Of a DNA stretch of 28,173 bases, positions 20,345-28,173 are shown piece after piece; the stretch's first letter is position 1, and each line of letters begins with the position of its first letter. Source of the stretch: Lingula anatina (Eukaryota > Brachiopoda > Lingulata > Lingulida > Lingulidae); the NCBI RefSeq assembly GCF_001039355.2, contig NW_019775943.1, positions 106,662 through 134,834 on the forward strand, in the 5' to 3' direction. The notes beneath the pieces were generated by a model. That model was not told where the DNA came from. It saw only the letters and a list, made by a program, of their open reading frames with translations, and did no database searches. The position numbers and the translations under genes were made by a program.

Positions 20345-21964
20345 CAGAAGTAGTCCACTTTAATGAACAGAAAAACAAAGGCCAATGTTTTAGCCTACTT
20401 TTTTGTCATTGGAGTGAATTGCACCGATTTGTCCTCGTTTTTTGATGAACATTATTAGTTTTGAAGTTAGCACCAACATTTGAATTAAAGTTTTTTTGTG
20501 AAATGGGTTCTAGGATTTGTTTAGGCAAATCAACATCCCTAGGTTAACAGATTGCTCACTATATATGGGATTTATACATCTAAGGTATTTGTTGGGGTTT
20601 TTATACCCTAAGCTTCAGGTCTGATGTTGACTATGTCAATCACAAAGACATTTCAGGGTTCCATAAAAGGGTATTCATCTTTCTAAAATTTGTGATTAAG
20701 GCAGTCAAACACTACTGACATTCAAACATACCAGACAAGAATTTATGGACATTTGAAAATGAAAAAAATTTGCCTACTTCAGCCCTGACACTCAGGCAAG
20801 GCTTTGTGTGGCCTGGTGATGTCTATTTCTATATAGAGATTGTGTACAATGCTCCTAATTCCCTGTACTATAAAACATGTTTTTCCAGTATGTCATAACC
20901 TAAATAAATCAAAAATGTTACTAAATTATTAAAGATAATGTTAACTTTGATTTTAATCCAAGTTGAAGAAAAGGGGAAGCAAACTATGATTATTTAATGA
21001 TTAATGACAATTTCTCAAATTTTGCCACTATTAATTATTTAATGATTAATGACAATTTCTCAAATTTTGCCACTATTTTCAGTAGATGTATGTGAGCATA
21101 ATGTTTAGGTAAAAGATTTCAATAATCATGTGGTAATGAAATGGTCTGGTCTTTCAGTCAAAACATGTTCAAATTGAAATTTTACAGAATCCATGACATT
21201 AGAAAAGTAAATATTTGTATTATGATGATGCACTGCAATAAAGGCCACAAATTTACGGCAAATTTCTTTCAACAAGTTTTATTGTAATTTTCATTTTGAC
21301 AAGGTTTTTACATGAAGTACACAACAAAGCAGGTAAATATACAGACACTCAAAAGAAAGGCAATTCTTTTGTGATCAACTGGTGCTTTCCACTTAACATA
21401 TTAAAAGAAAATATCTAAAACGGTGTCCAATAACCCACATTTTGGATTGAATTTGTATAAAATTACAATCCTGCTATTTTAAAATTTGCATTAATAATTG
21501 TTATTAAGCAAAATGGAAAAAATTAGTTTGTCTTCCTGGATATAATTTCTTAATTATCAAAATGGTCCATTTTTGATGGGTTCTGTTTTTTGCTACCGTA
21601 AATCTATTTACATTTGGTGATCTACGTACTGGATTTCTTCATATGAACACTTCAATTTAAAATTTGCACAGAAAAATATAACGAAAATATTCTTATGTAA
21701 CCTTAAACCACGTTTTTATGGCACCAGTTAAAATTTGTCTAAAATGTTTATTCTGATGGCATAATGTGGATTCCTTTTTTCACTTCCTGTCTCTGAACCA
21801 AATTGAGATAAGAAGAAATAATATTTAAAATGCATTTCTGATTCCTTGACATACTGTTGTGACAAATTAAGTATTTGACAAATTTCTAAATGTAGAGTAA
21901 AAAATGCAAGTTTAGTAAATGGTAGAACGGCTAGTTTTGTGACCCTTCAAATAGAATTTTCTTC
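20345..21964. other. Possible 3' UTR and intergenic spacer
   Basis: AT-rich and without supported coding exons. The only structure I see is the 45-bp doublet at 20989-21078. Confidence 0.5.
20989..21078. repeat. Tandem duplication, 2 x 45 bp
   Basis: ATTATTTAATGATTAATGAC followed by CAATTTCTCAAATTTTGCCA occurs at 20989 and again at 21034, with one mismatch at the end of the unit. The duplication is recent. Confidence 0.95.
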
Positions 21965-22376
21965 CCCACCTGACACCCCTCCAGAGGAATGGGCTCGACC
22001 CACCTGAAGCCCCTCCAAGAAATGGACTTGCCCTACCTGACGCCCCTCCAAGGAGATGGACTCGCCCCACCTGACACCCCTCCAAGAAAATGGACTCAGC
22101 CCACCTGACACCCCTCCAAAGGAATGGACTCACCCCACCTGACACCCCTTCAAGGGAATGGACTCACCCCACCTGACGCCCCCTTCCAAGGGAATGGACT
22201 AGCCCCACCTGACGCCCCTCCAAGGGAATGGACTAGCCCCACCTGACCCCCCCCTCCAAGGGAATGGACTCGCCCCACCTGACACCCCCCTCCATTGGAA
22301 TGGATTAGCCCCACCTGACACCCCTCCAAGGAATGGACTAGCCCCAATTGACATCCCTCCTGAAGAAATGTACCCA
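21965..22376. repeat. Minisatellite, about 12 units of 34 bp
   Basis: Each unit reads approximately CCACCTGACACCCCTCCAAG followed by GGAATGGACTCGCC. I count twelve starts of CTGACRCCCCTCC or close variants. Units vary in length by a base or two (extra C in units 7, 9 and 10) and in the pyrimidine/purine positions. The open frames across it on the minus strand (repeats of GGASPFPWRG type) arise because the unit lacks stops in that direction. I do not call a gene. Confidence 0.9.
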
Positions 22377-24069
22377 CCCTTGTACACACTTTTGAGCAGT
22401 TGTCATGGATATAAGTGAGTGTAGCTTCATACGGAACCTGACACCCGTAAAGTACTATTGAACTGTAATCGCCATTGTTGTCCACATCTTCACTTATTCA
22501 CCCCTGTGTAAGCTGACCTTCCGAGCAAGGTTTTTGGAATGTACTTCTTAAAGTTAAGGTAAAACAATTCACTAGTTCATCATTAACACCAAACAACTAT
22601 CAAGATGACTTAAGGAAACATAATTAATCATTTTGATAAAGTTCTTTACGGTGTTGATGGCTATTAGAACCTTCTTGGAAGTAACAAACACTAAGTTATC
22701 ATTATTATCAATCTGCCATTCTGGCAGACTCTTACTCCGACGAAAGTCGCTTCTGAATTTCCTCCAGACTAGATCCGCATACAAAACAGCATTGCTTTGA
22801 GCATTTTAATGTTGATGACATTTCATTTATTATTAAAATAATAATAAGAGTGGGCCTATTATACACCACCGAGGAACTCCCTGTGATATTCCAGCAGGAT
22901 TAAAGATCGTACTATTAATTCCCACTGCCTGGGTATGGTCTATGGGATTTGGACTATTTTCAAATTTGTTTCTGTAGTCCTAGTATTAGTTTTTGTAACA
23001 GAATTTGGTGGTTTAACCAGTATACCTTGATATATATAACCTTGTAGGGACGTTATCAAAACATTCTGTGCTTTCTGGATAGGTTAAACAACAGATCTAG
23101 ATGCGTCGGTCGACGAAGACACAGATAGACACAGTGCTCAGAATATATTAGAACATACAATATCAGTACATACACCTTTAATTTCACTGAATAATTTCTG
23201 TTTACATTATGTTATAATACTGCATTAGATTCCGGACCAATATATCTGGAACTCCCTAGCCCTGGCCCCCGTTTCACAAAGAATCTTAAATCCGTAGTTG
23301 ACTATCTCGAGCTGGATGACCTAGCTAGGTCGACTACGCTGCAGTCGACTAGGAGTGTTTCACAAAGAATCTAACGACTTAGCTTGGCGTGCTTACCGTA
23401 GTCGACGCACACGAGAAACTCTTCAAGAAAATTAAAATAAATTAAAAGAAATTTAAATAATATATTTGAAAGTCAATAACCACTTGATGTGTCCAATTTG
23501 CATTGCTACATGTCATTTATGTCAACTACAAGCTTTTCTAACTGTCGTGACACAACGTTGACAGACTTTAGCTCTAATGAGATCACACATAGTTAGTTAA
23601 GTTAGTTTTATTCCCATTCAATGGGAACAGCTATTATTATAATATACAGGTTTTACCAATATTTAACAAATATTGAGCCAAACAAAGTCTTATATATTTA
23701 CATAGGCCCGAAATTCAAGCACTAGAAATGTTATTCAAATGTTAACAATATTTAATTGAAGGCTGAGACAAAACAAAGTTCACAAAATTCCCTTACATTT
23801 TTTCTAGATATAGGTACTCAAAGTGCAATGTCTTTAATTGCTATTTTAACATGTTAAAACACGCGGTTGTCAGTATGAAGCTATAACCACTCAGCTATGA
23901 CAGCGCTCTGGTCATATATTTAAAATATTTTGATATGTCGATTCATTTGTTATCCATTTATTTCTTATATATGCTACTGTCAACGTGCTATGTTATTTTT
24001 TAAAAATAAAACCAGACGATACTGATATCACGATCCTCGATACAGTCAAGATGTTTCCTTTAACGTATT
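22377..24069. other. Intergenic region with repeat debris
   Basis: No supported gene. It holds the TTTCACAAAGAATCT doublet (23274-23362). The piece at 23580-23700 (containing TTATTCCCATTCAATGGGAA) resembles the tail of an interspersed element. A 70-aa minus-strand open frame at 22572-22784 has no splice context. Confidence 0.4.
23265..23405. repeat. Interspersed repeat with duplicated TTTCACAAAGAATCT
   Basis: CCCGTTTCACAAAGAATCTT near 23270 and GTTTCACAAAGAATCTAACG near 23347 are about 75 bp apart. Repeated GTCGACTA/GTAGTCGAC palindromic blocks lie between and after them. The sequence is GC-richer than its surroundings. Similar CCCCGTTTCACAAAG sequences recur, in my recollection, in marine invertebrate genomes. 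Confidence 0.55.
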
Positions 24070-24074
24070 TTATT
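24069..24074 (-). terminator. Putative polyadenylation signal AATAAA
   Basis: TTTATT on the plus strand gives AATAAA on the minus strand, 96 bases past the bZIP stop codon. Confidence 0.45.
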
Positions 24075-24169
24075 TTGCACAATGTCTATAACAACTATAA
24101 TCAGTGCAAACCTGGCAACGCATCACGTTTTATCTGGTTTGGTACATAGTCAAACATGCATTATGTTAA

Positions 24170-27100
24170 CTACAGAAATGTCATCGTGCTTGACTGAAAC
24201 GTGTAAGGCCGTGCCGATCCTTCGATGCGCCGCCGTTTACAGTTCAAACTTTTTTCATGCATTTTCAGGATTTCTTCAAGTCTTTCTTTCTCTTCCCGAA
24301 GTTTTTCTATTTCATACCTTTGGCTCTTTTCTTTACCCTCTTCACGCAGCTCTTCCTGCAATCGGAATAACGCAAGTAGTTACAAAGTAAGGCAGGCTCG
24401 GTGCAGAAAAAGAAATTTGACAAGTTCCTGCAATATATAACGTGCGTATTAAAACCGCAATGGACAAATTTATCCATTATTTTGATCGAGATTGATGTAC
24501 TTTTCCGGCACTACTGATGTCGGAATTATTTATTTATTCAGAGATCTGCTTCAAAATTCATCTCCATATATAATGCCATGATGAATAATGCCATGATGAT
24601 CTCAAAATAACATCATTTTTGTTTGTTTTTTTAATAACTTTGAATTTATTAACATTAATCAGTCACAAACCTCGCTTCATTTCAAAGAAAAAAGGAAAGC
24701 AAATTACTTCCTTTGCTTTGACTAAAAATATATTTGAAAATACATTAACTTCACCTGCATGAGAGAGTACATTTTTTCCTTCTGCTTCTTTCTGCACTTT
24801 TGTGCTGCCTCCTTGTTTTTAGCTCGTCTTTCTTCTAAAAATGGTCCATCTTCCTTGTTTTGCTCCAAAGCACCCTGAAACAACATGGTAACGGTACACA
24901 TTTTAACTGAGCCACAGAAAAAGATACTCAAGGAATACATGAGGAACTTCTTTCCTGAGTTTGTTTTATTGAAAATTCCTTTGAAATACGAAAATGATGG
25001 ATGATAAATGAAAATAAAAGATATTGAGTAAATATCGGGGCAGTCGTGGCCGAGTGGTTAAGGCGACAGACTAGAAATCTGTTGGGGTCTCCCCGCACAG
25101 GTTCGAATCCTGTCGACTGCGGTGCTGTTTTGTTACTTACAGAGTGCAAAGAGCCGCAGGGTATGTGCCCCCCCCCCCCCCCCAACATATATAAATGTCA
25201 CCTTTTAAGTTTGTTTTTACTGGCGACTCCTTTAAAATACTAAATGCTGAATCAATTCGGGTTCTTTTTGCTCTAAAAAACAAAACGTCATGTAGTCAAC
25301 AGAGCAGTCGGCGACAGACTAGAAATCTGTTGGAGTCTCCGCGCACAGGCTCGAGTATTGTCGTCTGTGAATTTATTGTGGATTGTACATTGGCCTATGA
25401 GCCGCGGGGGATCTGAAGGGTTAACCCTTCCCACCCACCCGCGCACACACACGCACGGACACACATACACGCACAGTTTTCTTTCAATCTCGGCAGTCCT
25501 AAGTACAGGAAACAAGGAGTCACAGGCTGATGTTTCACTTCATATTCACAGTTACTTTTCTGGTTAAACAGTAATATATTATGCATTATTTTGTACTAGT
25601 GAAATTTTGCCTAGAATTGACGGTATCACTCAGCTTGAAACTGGTAGACAGTGTGGGCTAAAGGCATTGTCAACCCTTTAAAGATGAATGTATACTTCAT
25701 TAAAAAAGTCAATTTACAGAGTGGTCCATAAAAAAGAACCTATTTTACTTTCCATCTCAATTTTGATACAATAAATATATTACTAACTTTCTTTTACCAA
25801 ATTTTTCTACAAGGATGACCGTTTTACTCTTGCAAATTCTGCAAGAAAGTTGGAAATATCTTAATTAAATGTATCTCAAAATTGAGATGGAAAGTAAAAT
25901 AGATGCTTTTTGATGGAACACCTTTTAGATCGTGGACAGAGACCACATATGCTATCTTCATTTCTAAAGAATTGTCAACAATATGTACTGATTGTCGTCG
26001 TAAAAATAAAAATATATCATCTTATATAGCATATTGACGGACAATTTTATCGTCGTAAACGTTCAATTCAAATAATAAAATGGAGTGTCCTGTTTGCACA
26101 AATCACTGTTTTTCTCAAATTCCTACTACGATGACCAGTCACAAAACCATTTAGAATGCGAGAAAGTTATTTTAAGTGGACTTTTAATGTTTGATTCGAT
26201 TCACTTCATCTTTTTGATTTAAAGATTCAGTCTTTTTAAAAACGTAACTTAATGCTGTTGGAAACTGATTTTGTAGGCAAAATAAAACCAAATTGTTTGG
26301 TTTTAAATGCTACTGAATGGAAAGCAAGGTGAAGTAAAAAAAAAAAATTGACCTTTCTTATATTCTCCATCATCACATACAAATGAAATTCATTAAAACA
26401 TGCACGTATTTGCACCTCAGCATACATCTGCAGGCTGACACCCCAGTCAACCAATGCCCAAGTTCGCGATCAAGCAAAGGTAACATTTCACAAGCTATAT
26501 TTCTCGTTGCATGAATGCAAGGATTCTGGCGCGAAATGCAAAATAAATGGTTTAATAATCACTTTGTTTCCTTTCGTTTAACTTGACATTTTCTTTTCGT
26601 ATTGGGTTTTTTGCTGAACTCATGCTTTTTCTGTGTTTCCAAAATGTCTATCCAGTAAGCTTCCGCATACTTGCATTCTATTAAATATCGCGCAAGCGTT
26701 TGGGAAATTACCTGTCTCGGTCACGTGACAAAAAATTCCCCTGACTAGTTATTTTGGGGACTCTTACAATTGGTCGTCATGGCCGGGAACGTAAATCAGT
26801 ACTTAAACCTTTCATGTTTTTAATGTGAGTCAATTGTGGTAACTGAAAATTTTTACTGATTTACAGAAACCAAAATAGTTAAATACAGTATGGACGCACA
26901 CAAAAAAGGTCTTTGCGAAGTAATAATTAAGTAACAATTTAACAAACTCTTTGTTATAATGCCCTAATTAAAATCCCCTTTTTAAAATTCCCCCTTCTCG
27001 AAATATCTTGGTCGAAAATCCCCCTTCAAAATGACTGTGAAATAGCTTAGAACCTCTAACAGCGCCAAGTTAAGGCGTAAATCAAAAAAATTTTTAAATA

Positions 27101-27687
27101 GCCATTTTACGCTTTGTAAGCCTCTTTAAACCATATATTTTATCTTTAGCTTCGACCACAAACATGAAATAATCATATGTAGGCAGCATGAAAATTTTGC
27201 ACACATTTAGAATTAGACCTATATGAAATGATCACAGTAGGGCCTATAATATCAAAGCGTTTTGGGGGCCCACCAAAATGTTTCGCACGTCAAAAAAAAA
27301 AAATAAAAAAAAATAAATAAATAAATAAATAAAATAAAATAAATAAATAAATAAATAATAATAATAAATAAATAAATAAAATAAAATAAAAATTACCGTT
27401 TCAATTTTTTCCAGCACGATTGGAATAGGCCTATCTCCTTGCCCAGATGAGTACCTACGATGAAGTATGGAGAACTTCAGTTCCTCTTTGACAATTGCAC
27501 TGCTATTGCCTTCTTCTAGAGCTAATACATTTGCCTCCTCAAAGTCGATGCTCGAGCTGAAAGTGGGAAGATCTGGCGTCTGTGGTGTGGTGACACTTGG
27601 TCCAGCAGGATTCCAGTCGGTTTCCGTAGAATCACTGCTGAAGGTGCTGCAATCGCTCGAGTTACTTGTAATTTTTTTACGTGCCAT
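24170..27687 (-). CDS. ATF3/JDP2-like bZIP transcription factor, 198 aa
   Basis: Three exons: 27397-27687, 24755-24874 and 24170-24355, all with phase-0 junctions. The start lies in a strong Kozak context (GCCATGG). Residues 1-97 are Ser/Thr/Pro-rich and include IVKEELKFSI (66-75), which matches the VKEELRF-type motif before the bZIP of vertebrate ATF3. The basic region (about 112-127) has NKEAAQKCR, the N-x7-R signature with the AAxxCR of AP-1/ATF factors. The zipper follows and ends in ILKMH, like the ATF3/JDP2 zipper end. The intron between SLMQ and EELREE falls inside the zipper, where I recall the vertebrate ATF3 intron. Known family role: stress-induced nuclear DNA binding at ATF/CRE and AP-1 sites as a dimer. 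Zipper positions 2 and 3 are Glu and Gln instead of Leu. Confidence 0.88.
25040..25121 (+). tRNA. tRNA-Ser(AGA)
   Basis: An 82-nt cloverleaf. The acceptor stem GCAGTCG pairs with CGACTGC, followed by discriminator G, as usual for serine tRNAs. The A box is TGGCCGAGTGG, the anticodon stem ACAGA/TCTGT holds loop CTAGAAA with anticodon AGA at 25073-25075, and a long variable arm (GGGG TCT CCCC) marks a class II tRNA. The B box is GGTTCGAATCC. TTTT at 25128-25131 is a Pol III terminator. There is no intron. It lies in the bZIP intron on the opposite strand. A34 would be read as inosine to decode UCU/UCC/UCA. Confidence 0.97.
25304..25370 (+). pseudogene. tRNA-Ser(AGA) pseudogene
   Basis: A degenerate copy of the tRNA 180 bp upstream. 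The 5' GCAGTCG and the anticodon arm GCGACAGACTAGAAATCTGT are intact, but about 15 nt of D-arm (the A box) are deleted. The variable arm is damaged (GGAGTCTCCGCG), the T arm reads GGCTCGAGTATTG and the 3' acceptor strand is mismatched. It cannot fold or be transcribed normally. Confidence 0.9.
25721..25921. mobile_element. Foldback MITE-like hairpin element
   Basis: The terminal inverted arms are about 50 bp. The left begins GTGGTCCATAAAAAAGAACC and continues through ATTTTACTTTCCATCTCAAT; the right contains ATTGAGATGGAAAGTAAAAT and ends TTTTTGATGGAACAC. Inner AACTTTCTTTTAC and GCAAGAAAGTT also pair. It has no coding capacity and differs from the 16127/18991 family. Confidence 0.8.
26528..26729. 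promoter_or_regulatory. Possible regulatory patch: E2F-like site and GTCACGTGAC palindrome
   Basis: GGCGCGAAA at 26528-26536 is the reverse complement of TTTCGCGCC, the classic E2F consensus. GTCACGTGAC at 26720-26729 is a perfect 10-bp palindrome that matches the TFEB/MITF (CLEAR-type) E-box. Both lie in intron 1 of the bZIP gene, about 1 kb from exon 1, and could be an enhancer or internal promoter. Function is inferred only. Confidence 0.3.
27292..27392. repeat. AAAT/AAAAT microsatellite
   Basis: About 100 bp of AAAT, AAAAT and ATA repeats end four bases before the bZIP exon 1 donor (which sits at 27395-27396). On the transcribed strand this is a U-rich run right after the 5' splice site. 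Confidence 0.95.
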
Positions 27688-28082
27688 GGCACGGCGTTCT
27701 CATGTGGTGTCTCTATTCGCAGTTCTAAATATAAGATGCACCGTGTCGTATGACGATCGGCTGGGCGATCACTATGTAATGTTGACAAAGCTGGTTACAT
27801 GTGGCCACGGTTGACACTCAAATGACCGGCTGCTAGAAGGTTATAAGATCACAGTATTTGAAAAACCGATCGTTTATACAGGTAAAACTATCTCATTCTC
27901 ATATGCAAAGTGAATTAGTTGGACCTCCGCCTAGGAATATAATCGAATAATGACACGCCAGTTGAGGGTCTATTTTTAGAAAGGGGCTTTCCATAGTTTT
28001 GTTTATTTTGTTTGTTACGAAGTTAAAGGAGCCACTTAGACACATATTAATTATATTTAATCTATACTTTGACATCCATAAA

Positions 28083-28084
<2 letters not shown>
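27688..28084. other. Upstream region of the bZIP gene
   Basis: Moderately GC-rich for about 150 bp next to the start codon (likely 5' UTR and core promoter), then AT-rich. No TATA box is obvious at a fixed distance. Confidence 0.35.

Positions 28085-28153
<69 letters not shown>
28085..28153. repeat. (AT)n microsatellite
   Basis: About 34 AT dinucleotides, perfect. Confidence 0.98.
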
Positions 28154-28155
<2 letters not shown>

Positions 28156-28173
28156 AACCTAGGATCCACTTAT

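Larger units (their letters stand above)
24875..27396 (-). other. Intron 1 of the bZIP gene (2.5 kb)
   Basis: It carries an opposite-strand tRNA-Ser and its decayed copy, a foldback element (25721-25921) and homopolymer tracts (poly-C near 25171). It also has a GC-richer patch with an E2F-like site and a CACGTG palindrome (26528-26729), and an AAAT microsatellite at the exon 1 border. Confidence 0.7.

Noticed and set aside
21965-22376. CRISPR-like array
   Set aside because: Units abut with no unique spacers, and the window is eukaryotic.
21912-22485. Gly/Ser/Trp-rich proteins on the minus strand
   Set aside because: Translations of the 34-bp minisatellite; several frames are open at once and no start or splice site supports one.
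22572-22784. 70-codon minus-strand frame as a gene
   Set aside because: No splice sites, no motif and no neighbouring exons; length is within chance.
24082-24440. Plus-strand frames opposite bZIP exon 3
   Set aside because: Antisense shadow of the Glu/Lys/Arg-rich zipper exon, giving Ser/Phe/Leu-rich nonsense.
26236-26454. Possible alternative first exon of the bZIP gene
   Set aside because: The frame opens on TTG and I found no good donor leading in phase to exon 2.

Overview
This is animal nuclear genomic DNA, not prokaryotic. It is AT-rich, and its genes are broken by short spliceosomal introns with ordinary GT...AG borders. It also holds MITE-like foldback elements, minisatellites and an intronic tRNA, and a run of Ns (8022-8466) marks a draft-assembly gap. 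The repeat content, including a motif around TTTCACAAAGAATCT, suggests a marine invertebrate (deuterostome or lophotrochozoan). I cannot name the species. All gene models were built by hand from splice sites whose reading phases agree.

Layout, left to right. (1) 375-1563, + strand: the last four exons of an unrecognised gene. (2) 2974-6295, - strand: a complete seven-exon gene of about 551 aa. It has an unrecognised N-terminal region and a disordered tail with two 121-aa repeats carrying four NPxY motifs. (3) 5780-7279 and 8482-10000: a near-identical direct duplication that includes exon 1 of gene 2. The copies are separated by a unique 743-bp insert and the N gap. (4) 10109-20172, + strand: a 20-exon gene of about 1083 aa that joins a SIR2-like domain, an unrecognised middle module, a protein kinase with all its catalytic motifs, and a metallo-beta-lactamase (MBL) fold domain with all its metal ligands. 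(5) 21965-22376: a 34-bp minisatellite. (6) 24170-27687, - strand: a three-exon, 198-aa bZIP factor of the ATF3/JDP2 type. Its 2.5-kb first intron holds a tRNA-Ser(AGA) on the opposite strand and a decayed copy of that tRNA. (7) The window ends in an (AT)n run.

The exciting object is gene 4. SIR2-like, kinase and MBL domains are each familiar from prokaryotic and animal conflict or stress systems, but I do not know a described animal protein that carries all three in this order. Splice phases run continuously through all 20 exons, so one polypeptide is predicted. The SIR2-like domain keeps the fold motifs and the catalytic Asn, but it has lost the usual His and the GAG core. That favours a nucleotide- or NAD-metabolite-sensing role over ordinary deacetylation. 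The kinase and MBL domains look catalytically competent. A sensor-kinase-hydrolase signalling protein is my inference.

Gene 2 and gene 4 point away from each other across the duplicated segment. If the duplication is an assembly artefact (two haplotypes laid end to end), the true locus is a compact head-to-head pair with about 1.1 kb between start codons.
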